DNA of 7,314 bases, taken from NCBI GenBank assembly GCA_023253905.1, contig JALREG010000155.1, positions 1-7,314 on the forward strand, written 5' to 3'. Below, piece by piece: positions 1 through 6,607 of the stretch. The notes under the pieces are model-generated. The model was not told the origin of the DNA, did no database searches, and worked only from the letters and a program-made list of their open reading frames with translations. The DNA comes from Burkholderiaceae bacterium (GTDB lineage Bacteria > Pseudomonadota > Gammaproteobacteria > Burkholderiales > Burkholderiaceae). The first letter of the stretch is position 1. Each line of letters opens with the position of its first letter. The position numbers were made by a program, and so were the translations under genes.

Positions 1-206
1 TCTTCCTGATCGAACCCGTGCTGGGTCACGAGTTCGCGGACGAAAGCGCGCACATCGGCGCGTGCCGAGTAATCGACTTCGCGGGACTCGCCTTCGCGAC
101 GCGCGGAATCGGTGGTCTGGGCGAAAATGCCGCCGGGTATCAGCCCAGCCACGACGGCCAGCACGGCAAGCGCTTTGAGGGGTCGGAAATGGAGCAGGGA
201 TCGCAT
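1..206 (-). CDS. mltB: Secreted MltB-like lytic transglycosylase, N-terminal part (cut by window edge)
   Basis: The first 68 codons of a minus-strand gene are visible, open to the window edge. The start is an ATG at 206-204, with a GAGAA ribosome-binding-like stretch 8 bases upstream. Residues 1-30 look like a type I signal peptide: basic start (R2, R8, K11), hydrophobic core LAVLAVVAGLI, and likely cleavage after the IFA near residue 29. There is no lipobox cysteine, so the product would be soluble in the periplasm rather than a lipoprotein. After a polar linker, residues 51-68 read DVRAFVRELVTQHGFDQE. This resembles the opening of the MltB family, where a phrase like F-x-x-E-hydrophobic-x-x-x-HGF precedes the catalytic domain. 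MltB enzymes cleave peptidoglycan glycan strands to 1,6-anhydromuramyl products. The catalytic glutamate lies outside the window, so the identification rests on the N-terminus only. It is divergent from the crotonase gene. Confidence 0.6.
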   Translation of the reverse strand, partial: MRSLLHFRPLKALAVLAVVAGLIPGGIFAQTTDSARREGESREVDYSARADVRAFVRELVTQHGFDQE

Positions 207-246
207 GAACGCGATTCTCGCACGGCACTCGGGCTCGGCCGAAACC

Positions 247-266
247 GCGGGCCAGTTGTGGCCCGC
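247..266. promoter_or_regulatory. Perfect 8-bp inverted repeat, candidate operator
   Basis: The arms GCGGGCCA (247-254) and TGGCCCGC (259-266) are exact reverse complements around the 4-base centre GTTG. The repeat sits in the 117-base region between the divergent mltB-like and crotonase genes, and its centre and right arm cover the proposed -35 box of the crotonase promoter (256-261). No T-run follows on either strand, so it does not look like an intrinsic terminator. An operator is the likelier reading, but in GC-rich DNA chance cannot be excluded. Confidence 0.4.
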
Positions 267-284
267 TGGGTCGAGTCGGATAAT
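256..284 (+). promoter_or_regulatory. Putative sigma-70 promoter of the crotonase gene
   Basis: A TTGTGG -35-like hexamer at 256-261 and a GATAAT -10-like hexamer at 279-284 are separated by exactly 17 bases. Transcription would begin near 291, leaving a short leader of about 33 bases before the ATG at 324. The -35 lies inside the inverted repeat at 247-266. The call is by eye only. Confidence 0.5.
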
Positions 285-323
285 CAGAAAAGTTGCGACC
301 GTACAGCACTGAGGGAGATGTTC

Positions 324-1127
324 ATGTCAGCAGTGGTCAGTCAAATCCAGGGCGAGCCCCCACTGGTCGAGGTCAGGCAGCAGGGCGGCGTGGCGACGCT
401 GGTCATGAATCGCGGGGCGCAGTTCAATGCGCTGTCATCGGCCATGATCGCCGCGCTGCAAACCCAGCTCGATGCGCTTGCCGCCGATCAGGACATCCGG
501 GTGGTGGTGCTGGCGGGCGAGGGGCGGGCGTTCTGCGCAGGGCATGATCTGCGTGAGATGCGGGCGTCGCCCAGCGAAGCGTTCTATCAGCGGCTGTTTG
601 CCCAGTGCACCAAGATGATGCGAACGCTACAGGCGATGCCGCAGCCGGTGATTGCCCGGGTGCACGGGCTCGCAACCGCAGCGGGCTGTCAGCTGGTGGC
701 CACCTGTGACCTGGCCGTGGCGGCTGACACCGCTCAGTTCGCGGTATCGGGCGTGAACCTGGGCCTCTTCTGTTCAACGCCGTCGGTGGCGCTCGGGCGC
801 AACGTCAATCGCAAGCAGGCGTTCGAGATGCTGGTGACCGGCGAATTCATCTCGGCCGCCGAGGCGCGCGATCGGGGGCTGGTGAATCGGGTGGTAGCGC
901 CTGATCGGCTCGATGACGAGATTGCCAATCTGGCTGCCCAGATCATGACCAAGCCGGCCGTGGCCCTGGCGATGGGGAAGTCATTGTTTTATCGCCAGCT
1001 GGAGATGGGTACTGACGCAGCCTATCAGCTGGCGGGTCAGACCATGGCCTGCAACATGATGGATGAAGCCGCGCTCGAGGGCGTGCAGGCGTTTATCGAG
1101 AAGCGTAAACCCGTCTGGGGCGCCTGA
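324..1127 (+). CDS. Crotonase-fold protein, ECHDC3-like, lacking both hydratase glutamates
   Basis: A 267-residue crotonase (enoyl-CoA hydratase/isomerase) family protein of normal length. The start is set at ATG 324, not the in-frame ATG 318, because GGGAG at 313-317 gives 6-base spacing to 324 and only 1 base to 318. The fold is clear: the first oxyanion-hole segment is AFCAGHDL (70-76) with the following REMR, and the second is HGLATAAGCQL (114-124). The CoA-binding beta/alpha repeats run to about 200, then comes the C-terminal helical part. Aligned without gaps to the rat mitochondrial hydratase motif (GGGCEL to FGQPE), the two catalytic glutamates, E144 and E164, fall on Q123 and G143 here. 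The family background is ECHDC3 and relatives, which share the AAGCQLVA and NLGLFCSTP segments and whose reaction is not well defined. Ordinary hydratase activity is therefore unlikely, although acyl-CoA binding should remain. It is a single-gene unit with its own promoter, convergent with the DLH gene. Confidence 0.88.
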   Translation: MSAVVSQIQGEPPLVEVRQQGGVATLVMNRGAQFNALSSAMIAALQTQLDALAADQDIRVVVLAGEGRAFCAGHDLREMRASPSEAFYQRLFAQCTKMMRTLQAMPQPVIARVHGLATAAGCQLVATCDLAVAADTAQFAVSGVNLGLFCSTPSVALGRNVNRKQAFEMLVTGEFISAAEARDRGLVNRVVAPDRLDDEIANLAAQIMTKPAVALAMGKSLFYRQLEMGTDAAYQLAGQTMACNMMDEAALEGVQAFIEKRKPVWGA

Positions 1128-1163
1128 AGGCCCCGCGTCGCGCTGGCGGCGGAGGGCCCGCGC

Positions 1164-1182
1164 CGGGGGCGCTCCGCCCCCG
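1164..1182. terminator. GC-rich hairpin between convergent genes, candidate bidirectional terminator
   Basis: Arms CGGGGGCG (1164-1171) and CGCCCCCG (1175-1182) pair perfectly around a CTC loop. The hairpin lies 36 bases after the crotonase stop and 8 bases beyond the DLH stop, which is the right place to end both convergent transcripts. Neither strand has a U-tract after the stem, so it may work weakly, with Rho, or mainly as a 3'-end stabiliser. Confidence 0.5.
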
Positions 1183-1190
1183 ACGGGTGC

Positions 1191-1859
1191 TCAGCCGACG
1201 TGGCGGGCGAGTTGGGCGAGCGTGCGCTCAGTCGCCAGTTTCGCGCTGGCCGCGTCGAAAGATCCCCGCTCATCACAGTTGAAGCCGTGGCCGGCTGGGT
1301 ACACATACACCGTGATGCCAGGCTGCGCAGCCCGAACCTTGTCGACATCGGTCATCGGGATGGCATGGTCGGTTTCTCCGAAATGCATTTCCACCGGGCA
1401 GCGCGCTTTCTCCGCGGCGAGGCCGGCGATGCCACCGCCGTAGTACGGCGCCGAGCAGGCGAGTCCATCAACACGGGTGGCAGCGGCCCAGGCCACGGTA
1501 CCGCCCCAGCAGTAGCCGACGATTCCGATCTTGCCGACCGGCGCGAGCAGCGCGACCGCCGCCTTGACGTCGAGAATGGCGTTATCGAGTTGCAGCTTCT
1601 GCATGATGGAGCGGCCGCGCGCGATGTCATCGGGCGTGTAGCCCAGCTGCACATTGGCCTCGACGCGATCGAAGAATGCCGGCGCGAGTGCGGTGTAGCC
1701 TGCCTCTGCGTAGCGGTCGCAGACCGAGCGAATGTGCTGGTTCACGCCGAAAATTTCCTGGCATACGATCAGCGCGCCGCGGGATTTGCCAGCGGGGTCG
1801 GCGCGGTAGGCGCCAATTGAAACGCCGTCCGACGCTTTGAGGGTGAGCATGGTTCCCAT
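1191..1859 (-). CDS. Dienelactone hydrolase family protein
   Basis: A 222-residue alpha/beta-hydrolase of the dienelactone hydrolase (carboxymethylenebutenolidase) family, close to the usual length. It is cytoplasmic, with no signal peptide. The nucleophile is cysteine: GYCWGG places it at C117. The other triad members fit D164 in GETDHAIP and H191 in AGHGFNC. E35 in CQEIFG matches the glutamate that activates the cysteine in classical DLH, and R81 lies where a substrate-carboxylate arginine is expected. The start at ATG 1859 is chosen over the in-frame ATG three codons later because AAGGAG lies 6 bases upstream. Classical DLH opens dienelactone to maleylacetate in chlorocatechol breakdown. 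No other chloroaromatic genes are here, and many chromosomal paralogues have unknown substrates, so the family call is firm but the substrate is open. The gene is divergent from etfB. A weak 5-bp inverted repeat (GAATC/GATTC, 1876-1890) sits just upstream of its ribosome binding site. I see no convincing promoter for it. Confidence 0.9.
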   Translation of the reverse strand: MGTMLTLKASDGVSIGAYRADPAGKSRGALIVCQEIFGVNQHIRSVCDRYAEAGYTALAPAFFDRVEANVQLGYTPDDIARGRSIMQKLQLDNAILDVKAAVALLAPVGKIGIVGYCWGGTVAWAAATRVDGLACSAPYYGGGIAGLAAEKARCPVEMHFGETDHAIPMTDVDKVRAAQPGITVYVYPAGHGFNCDERGSFDAASAKLATERTLAQLARHVG

Positions 1860-2082
1860 TTGAGTCTCCTTGACTGAATCGGGGTGATTCGGGCGATTGG
1901 CGCCTGCTTGATACCGGCCAGATCGACCGCGGAAGCGGACCGCTGGGGCGCGCCGTCAGGCAACAGGACGGGGCGTGACCCGCGAGCGAGCGCGAATTGT
2001 GGGGGGGCGCTCCGGGCTTGTCCAGCGCCTGCTGTGTCGATCGGACCCCGGAGAATGCACCCAATCGGGGCGCTCGAATGGC

Positions 2083-2118
2083 GTGCGCGGCCCTGCGAGA
2101 GTCGATCGGCCCGCGCAC
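2083..2118. promoter_or_regulatory. Imperfect 11-base inverted repeat upstream of the etfB -10, candidate operator
   Basis: The left arm GTGCGCGGCCC (2083-2093) and right arm GGCCCGCGCAC (2108-2118) are reverse complements at 10 of 11 positions, with a 14-base spacer. The right arm ends two bases before the TATAAT box, so a protein bound to the dyad would cover the -35/-10 spacer. A regulator site for the etfBA-dehydrogenase operon is a reasonable inference. A leader-RNA hairpin is unlikely, because the repeat lies upstream of the expected start of transcription. Confidence 0.4.
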
Positions 2119-2120
2119 CG

Positions 2121-2126
2121 TATAAT
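2121..2126 (+). promoter_or_regulatory. Consensus -10 box of the etfB operon promoter
   Basis: A perfect TATAAT lies in otherwise GC-rich DNA, 61 bases before the etfB start codon. No good -35 hexamer sits 16-18 bases upstream (AGAGTC at 2098-2103 is poor), which suggests a promoter that depends on an activator or is weak on the -35 side. Transcription would start near 2133 and give a leader of about 55 bases. Confidence 0.6.
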
Positions 2127-2187
2127 TCGGGCCGTTCATTTTCCAATCCAAGACGGGTCCGGCCACAGGACCCCAGCCGGAGTTCTC

Positions 2188-2937
2188 ATGAAAGTTCTCG
2201 TAGCCGTCAAGCGGGTCGTCGACTACAACGTCAAGGTCCGCGTGAAGAGCGATCAGTCCGGGGTCGACATCGCCAACGTCAAGATGTCGATGAACCCGTT
2301 CGACGAAATCGGTGTCGAGGAGGCGGTCAGGCTCAGGGAAAAGGGCGTGGCGACCGAGGTTATCGCAGTGTCCTGTGGGCTGCAGGCCTGCCAGGAGACG
2401 CTGCGTACTGCCATGGCCATTGGCGCTGACCGCGCCATTCTGGTGGAAACCGATGTCGAGCTTCAGCCGCTCGCGGTGGCGAAGCTTCTGAAGGCGGTCT
2501 GCGATCGCGAGCAGCCGCAGCTGGTTATTCTGGGCAAGCAGGCCATCGACGACGATGCCAACCAGACCGGGCAAATGCTGGCGGCGCTTGGCAACATGGC
2601 GCAGGCCACGTTTGCGTCCAAGGTCGATATCGCTGACGGTCGCGCCAAGGTCACCCGTGAGGTGGATGGGGGTCTCGAAACCCTGTCCATCGCGCTACCT
2701 GCGGTGGTCACCACCGATCTGCGCCTGAACGAGCCGCGCTATGTCACGCTGCCCAACATCATGAAGGCGAAGAAACAGCAGCTTGATGTGCTCAAGCCCG
2801 CCGATCTGGGCGTTGACCCGGCCCCGCGGCTGCGCACCCTTAAGGTGAGCGAGCCGCCCGGACGCAAAGCAGGCGTCAAGGTGGCCGATGTGAAAGCGCT
2901 GGTCGACAAGCTGAAGAACGAAGCCAAGGTAATCTGA
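2188..2937 (+). CDS. etfB: Electron transfer flavoprotein beta subunit
   Basis: A 249-residue protein of the usual EtfB length. EtfB and EtfA form the soluble heterodimer that takes electrons from acyl-CoA and related dehydrogenases and passes them to ETF:ubiquinone oxidoreductase. The beta subunit carries a structural AMP. Diagnostic stretches are [14 protein letters not shown] at the start, [12 protein letters not shown] (35-46), [15 protein letters not shown] (116-130) and the recognition loop [18 protein letters not shown] (179-196), which in the human protein docks into partner dehydrogenases. The start at ATG 2188 has GGAG at 2179-2182 with 5-base spacing; the longer in-frame reading upstream runs through the promoter and is rejected. 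It is the first gene of an apparent etfB-etfA-dehydrogenase operon. Confidence 0.97.
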   Translation: MKVLVAVKRVVDYNVKVRVKSDQSGVDIANVKMSMNPFDEIGVEEAVRLREKGVATEVIAVSCGLQACQETLRTAMAIGADRAILVETDVELQPLAVAKLLKAVCDREQPQLVILGKQAIDDDANQTGQMLAALGNMAQATFASKVDIADGRAKVTREVDGGLETLSIALPAVVTTDLRLNEPRYVTLPNIMKAKKQQLDVLKPADLGVDPAPRLRTLKVSEPPGRKAGVKVADVKALVDKLKNEAKVI

Positions 2938-3004
2938 TCCCGGGCTGAGTTCGCTCTCAAATCTGATTTTCTTCCGTACCCCTGCAAGATCGAAGGAACG
3001 CAAC

Positions 3005-3934
3005 ATGGCAGCACTGGTCATCGCTGAACACGACAACGCCACGCTCAAGGCGTCCACCCTCAACACCATCACCGCAGCCGCGCAATGTGGGGGTGAGGTT
3101 GCGGTGCTGATCGTCGGATCGGGCTGCGCTGCTGCCGCGCAGGCCGCGGCTTCAGTGCAGGGTGTCTCCCGCGTGCTGGTTGCCGATGCGCCCCACCTGG
3201 CCGACCAGCTGGCCGAGAACGTCGCTGAGCAGGTGCTGGCGGTGGCCTCCGGTTTCTCGCACATCCTGGCCCCGGCGACCGCGCATGGCAAGAACATCCT
3301 CCCCCGAGTGGCGGCGCGGCTCGATGTGGCACAGATCTCCGACATCATCAGCGTGGTCTCGCCCGACACCTTCACGCGCCCCATCTACGCAGGCAATGCT
3401 ATCGCCACCGTACAGTCGGCCGATGCGGTGAAGGTCATCACCGTGCGTACCACCGGTTTCGATGCGGCCGCCCAGGGTGGCGGTGCAGCCGTTGAGTCGC
3501 TTACAGCTGTGGCCGACTCCGGCCGCTCGAGCTTCGTGGGGCGCGAGGTGGCCAAGTCCGACCGTCCCGAACTCGCCGGCGCGAAGATCGTGGTCTCAGG
3601 TGGCCGTGGCATGGGGTCGGCCGACAATTTCAAGATTCTCGATCCGCTGGCTGACAGGCTCGGCGCTGCGTTGGGTGCCTCGCGCGCTGCGGTCGACGCG
3701 GGCTATGCTCCCAACGACTGGCAGGTTGGACAGACCGGCAAGATCGTGGCGCCGCAGCTCTATGTCGCCATCGGCATTTCGGGCGCGATCCAGCACCTCG
3801 CCGGTATGAAGGACAGCAAAGTCATTGTTGCTGTGAACAAAGACGAAGAGGCGCCGATCTTCGGCGTGGCCGACTATGGCCTCGTGGGCGACCTGTTTCA
3901 GGCGGTTCCCGAGATCGTTCAGGAACTCGGCTGA
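3005..3934 (+). CDS. etfA: Electron transfer flavoprotein alpha subunit
   Basis: A 309-residue protein of normal EtfA length that carries the redox-active FAD of ETF. The N-terminal domain (about 1-185) is the alpha/beta half that packs against EtfB, with the conserved [16 protein letters not shown] segment at 91-106. The C-terminal FAD domain has SGGRGM (198-203), [10 protein letters not shown] (224-233), GQTGKIVAP (242-250) and the signature [20 protein letters not shown] (252-271). Aligned with human ETFA, S226/R227, T244 and H264 correspond to S248/R249, T266 and H286, so the flavin-site residues are intact. The ribosome binding site AAGGA (2993-2997) is 7 bases before ATG 3005. The gene follows etfB by 67 bases with no clear terminator between them, and precedes the dehydrogenase gene by 49 bases, consistent with one transcript. 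Confidence 0.97.
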   Translation: MAALVIAEHDNATLKASTLNTITAAAQCGGEVAVLIVGSGCAAAAQAAASVQGVSRVLVADAPHLADQLAENVAEQVLAVASGFSHILAPATAHGKNILPRVAARLDVAQISDIISVVSPDTFTRPIYAGNAIATVQSADAVKVITVRTTGFDAAAQGGGAAVESLTAVADSGRSSFVGREVAKSDRPELAGAKIVVSGGRGMGSADNFKILDPLADRLGAALGASRAAVDAGYAPNDWQVGQTGKIVAPQLYVAIGISGAIQHLAGMKDSKVIVAVNKDEEAPIFGVADYGLVGDLFQAVPEIVQELG

Positions 3935-3983
3935 TCGAGGCCGCGTCTGGCCCTCGCCTCCCTGCTGTACCCGGAGAAGTGAC

Positions 3984-5786
3984 ATGAGTTATTCGGTTCC
4001 GCTGAAAGACATCCTGTTCACGCTTGAACACGTTGCCGGCATTGATGCGGTCTCGCAGTTGCCCGGTCTCGAAGACGCGAGCCTCGACACTGCGACCGCC
4101 GTGCTCGAGGAATGCGCGAAGTTCAACGAGGGCGTGGTGGCGCCACTCAACTGGCCCTCTGACCTGCAACCGTCCAGCCTTCAGAACGGCGTGGTCACCA
4201 CCAGCCCGGGGTTTGTCGACGCGTTCCGCGCCTACGCGCAGGCGGGCTGGCAGGGCATTCAGCATCCGGTCGAATTTGGCGGGCAGGGCCTGCCCAAGAT
4301 CATCGGCACGCCCTGCGTTGAAATGCTGAACGCGGCCAGCCTTTCGTTTGCGTTGTGCCCCCTGCTTACCGATGGTGCCATCGAAGCCCTGCTCACTGCG
4401 GGCAGCAGCGAGCAGCAGGCCACCTTTATCCCTCCCATGATCGAGGGCCGCTGGACCGGCACCATGAATCTCACCGAGCCGCAGGCAGGCTCGGACCTGG
4501 CCCAGGTGCGCACGCGCGCGGTGGGCCAGCCCGATGGCACCTATCGTGTCTTCGGACAGAAAATCTACATCACCTATGGTGAGCACGACATGGCCGAGAA
4601 CATCGTCCATCTGGTGCTCGCCCGCACGCCGGAGGCGCCCGAAGGCGTCAAAGGGATTTCGCTTTTCATTGTCCCCAAGTTTCTGGTGAACGCAGACGGC
4701 AAGCCCGGTGCGCGTAACGACGTCTGGTGCACGTCGATCGAACACAAGCTCGGCATCAAGGCGAGCCCCACCGCTGTTCTCATCTACGGCGACGGCAAAG
4801 GCGATGTCGGTGAGGGCGCAATCGGTTATCTGGTGGGCGAAGAAAACCGTGGCCTCGAATACATGTTCGTCATGATGAACGCAGCCCGCTTTGCGGTGGG
4901 CATGCAGGGCATTGCGGTGGCCGATCGCGCTTATCAAAAGGCGGTGGCTTACGCGCGTGACCGGGTTCAAAGCCGTGATGTCGCGGGCTCTGCTGCGCCG
5001 GTGGCCATCATTCGCCACCCCGATGTACGCCGCATGCTCATGACCATGCGTGCGCTCACCGAGGGCGCGCGGTCGCTCGCCTATGTGGCGGCCGCTGCCT
5101 GCGATGCGGGGCACCATGCTGCCGATGCCGAGACCCGCAAGCGGAACATGGCGGTGTACGAGTTCCTGGTACCCATCGTGAAGGGGTGGTCCACCGAAAT
5201 GTCGCTGGAAGTCGCCTCGCTTGGCGTACAGGTGCATGGCGGCATGGGCTTTATCGAAGAAACCGGTGCTGCGCAGTATTACCGCGATGCCCGGATCCTC
5301 ACCATCTATGAGGGCACCACGGCCATTCAGGCCAATGACCTGATCGGACGTAAGACCGCGCGCGATGGCGGTGTGGTCGCGCGCGCCCTGATCGCAGCCA
5401 TCGGGGAGACACTGAAGGAACTTGAAGGGCAGGACGGCGACCTCGGCGCTATCCGCAATGCGCTCGCCGCGGGTGCGCAGTCGCTGGAAGAAGCAGTGGC
5501 TTTCATTGTGGCGTCGTCACGCAGCGATGTTCGGGCGGTGTTCGCCGGGTCCGTGCTTTACCTCAAGCTCGCCGGTGTGGTGCTGGGCGGATGGCAGCTC
5601 GCGCGGGCTGCGCTGGCCGCTCGCCGGCTGCTCGATGCTCGCGAGGGCGATGCCGCATTTCTGAGCGCGAAGATCGGCACGGCAAGATTTTTCGCCGACC
5701 ACATCCTGTCGCAGGCCGCGGCGCTACGCCACGCGATCGTGAGCGGCGCGGCCGGCGCGCTGGCGCTGGAAGACGTTCAGTTCTGA
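3984..5786 (+). CDS. Large acyl-CoA dehydrogenase (DmdC/FadE5-like), ETF partner
   Basis: A 600-residue flavoprotein dehydrogenase, longer than the roughly 380-400 residues of classical acyl-CoA dehydrogenases but typical of the DmdC/FadE5-like branch with an extra C-terminal helical domain. It would introduce the alpha-beta double bond into an acyl-CoA and pass electrons to ETF. Visible landmarks are a short family-typical N-terminus (SVPLKDILFTLEHV), WTGTMNLTEPQAGSDL (157-172) in the flavin/substrate-binding middle domain, LGVQVHGGMGFIEE (413-426), and YYRDARILTIYEGTTAIQAND (432-452), where E443 is the likely catalytic base. The extension at about 460-600 is alanine-rich and helical. The start at ATG 3984 has GGAG (3973-3976) at 7-base spacing. 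The place directly after etfA supports electron transfer to this ETF. Chain length or substrate (fatty acyl, 3-methylthiopropionyl, other) cannot be told from sequence alone. Confidence 0.93.
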   Translation: MSYSVPLKDILFTLEHVAGIDAVSQLPGLEDASLDTATAVLEECAKFNEGVVAPLNWPSDLQPSSLQNGVVTTSPGFVDAFRAYAQAGWQGIQHPVEFGGQGLPKIIGTPCVEMLNAASLSFALCPLLTDGAIEALLTAGSSEQQATFIPPMIEGRWTGTMNLTEPQAGSDLAQVRTRAVGQPDGTYRVFGQKIYITYGEHDMAENIVHLVLARTPEAPEGVKGISLFIVPKFLVNADGKPGARNDVWCTSIEHKLGIKASPTAVLIYGDGKGDVGEGAIGYLVGEENRGLEYMFVMMNAARFAVGMQGIAVADRAYQKAVAYARDRVQSRDVAGSAAPVAIIRHPDVRRMLMTMRALTEGARSLAYVAAAACDAGHHAADAETRKRNMAVYEFLVPIVKGWSTEMSLEVASLGVQVHGGMGFIEETGAAQYYRDARILTIYEGTTAIQANDLIGRKTARDGGVVARALIAAIGETLKELEGQDGDLGAIRNALAAGAQSLEEAVAFIVASSRSDVRAVFAGSVLYLKLAGVVLGGWQLARAALAARRLLDAREGDAAFLSAKIGTARFFADHILSQAAALRHAIVSGAAGALALEDVQF

Positions 5787-5802
5787 GTCGGCCCCAAGCG
5801 GC

Positions 5803-6333
5803 TTATTCGGGCTCCACGCCCAGCGCCACCAGAAGCCTCGACACCATGTTGTAGGCGGCAATGGCGGCCACCAGTTCCACCGTGTGCTGCGTGCCAAGGC
5901 TGGCATTGAGCGATTCGGTGAGCCCGTCGCGCACCCGAACATTGCGGGTCATTTCGATGGTGAGCTCGATCGTGGCGCGTTCGATTTCGTCAAACAGCGC
6001 GGCATTTGCCATCGCTTCGTCGGGCTGGCGGAGCGCATCGACCTGGGCCTGACTGCCGCCCGCCGCGAGGAGCTCTGGCGCGTGATGCATGAATTCATAT
6101 TCTGCGTCGTTCAGTACCGCCACCACGCAAATCGCGATTTCGCGCAGTCGCGGTGAGACCGACATACGGGTACGCACTGCACCCAGATGCGCGTTCCAGC
6201 CGCGTGCGAGCTCCGGGCTATGCAGCAGCATCCGGTCAAGATTGAGCAGGTGACCGCCGCGACGGGCGCGTACGGCATCAACGATTTCAGCGGGTTCACG
6301 CAGGTTTGCGGGCAGGTAGGGGACGCGAGGCAT
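5803..6333 (-). CDS. Carboxymuconolactone decarboxylase-like protein without CxxC
   Basis: A 176-residue cytoplasmic protein of the CMD/AhpD-like superfamily, an all-helical fold. The start is ATG 6333, with GGAG 6 bases upstream; a longer in-frame reading to 6468 adds 45 low-complexity residues and is not supported. The core is RLREIAICVVAVLNDAEYEF (62-81) followed directly by MHHAPELLAAGG (82-93), the usual CMD sequence of helix, aromatic-E-x-x-HH and helix. The paired cysteines of AhpD peroxidases (ExxCxxCxxxH) are absent: the only cysteine is C69, upstream of E80 and H83/H84. Alkylhydroperoxidase chemistry is therefore unlikely, and true 4-carboxymuconolactone decarboxylase function is also unproven. 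The gene is convergent with the dehydrogenase, the two stops lying only 16 bases apart. On the minus strand, TACATT at 6366-6361 could be a -10 box, but its -35 is poor. The substrate is unknown. Confidence 0.82.
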   Translation of the reverse strand: MPRVPYLPANLREPAEIVDAVRARRGGHLLNLDRMLLHSPELARGWNAHLGAVRTRMSVSPRLREIAICVVAVLNDAEYEFMHHAPELLAAGGSQAQVDALRQPDEAMANAALFDEIERATIELTIEMTRNVRVRDGLTESLNASLGTQHTVELVAAIAAYNMVSRLLVALGVEPE

Positions 6334-6537
6334 ATCAGGCTCCGATGGGTTCGCGGCGGCAATGTAGCAGACGGTGCAGCTTGGCCTGCCGCGGTACGAC
6401 CGGATGCGAACCGTTTGCAGGGAGCGCCCGGGGCGCGCGGCGTTCCGTTCCACCCTTCGCCCGTCCATCGGGTGAAACCTGTGTCCCCTGGCCGGCTGAC
6501 TGCACCGGCACTCGAGCGCGCCTCAAGCCCCTTGAAT

Positions 6538-6566
6538 TTGCGGTCACGAGATGCCCACGCTAGAAT
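6538..6566 (+). promoter_or_regulatory. Putative sigma-70 promoter of rpsP
   Basis: TTGCGG (6538-6543) and TAGAAT (6561-6566) are separated by 17 bases and lie 42 bases before the rpsP start. The expected transcript start near 6573 gives a leader of about 35 bases with the AAGGA ribosome binding site at 6595-6599. The rest of the 274-base gap from 6334 is GC-rich and holds nothing else I can support beyond a short 5-bp GC hairpin (6424-6436). Confidence 0.6.
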
Positions 6567-6607
6567 GCTCGGTTTCCTCCAATAAATGCCTTTTAAGGAT
6601 CGATCCG

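Larger units (their letters stand above)
1860..2187. other. Divergent intergenic region between DLH gene and etfB
   Basis: A 328-base region with no supportable gene; the open frames that cross it are extensions or shadows of the flanking genes. It holds the DLH ribosome binding site at its left end, a run of seven Gs (2001-2007), a 6-bp inverted repeat GGCGCT/AGCGCC (2006-2011 and 2024-2029), a 9-base direct repeat GTCGATCGG (2036-2044 and 2101-2109), the dyad at 2083-2118 and the etfB promoter with its leader at the right end. I recognise no RNA element in it. Confidence 0.7.

Noticed and set aside
18..323. Upstream extension of the crotonase frame
   Set aside because: It overlaps the divergent mltB-like start and the promoter; homology begins only after ATG 324, which has a good ribosome binding site.
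1975..2187. Upstream extension of the etfB frame
   Set aside because: It runs through the TATAAT box and dyad. EtfB proteins begin at MKVLVAVKR, exactly at ATG 2188 with a GGAG site.
1627..2574. A 315-codon open frame on the minus strand across the DLH 5' end, the intergenic region and etfB
   Set aside because: It overlaps two certain genes and the etfB promoter, and its translation shows no family features; it is a shadow frame.
2938..3004. Possible terminator between etfB and etfA
   Set aside because: Only a 4-bp stem (TGAG/CTCA) is present and the later T-rich stretch is not adjacent to it; too weak to break the operon.
3822..5237. A 471-codon open frame on the minus strand
   Set aside because: It lies antisense to etfA and the acyl-CoA dehydrogenase, both certain by family motifs. 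Its protein is rich in R, H, G and A with no recognisable domain, as expected from the opposite frame of GC-rich coding DNA.
6334..6468. N-terminal extension of the CMD-like protein
   Set aside because: The residues are arginine-rich with no family match, and ATG 6333 has a well-placed GGAG.
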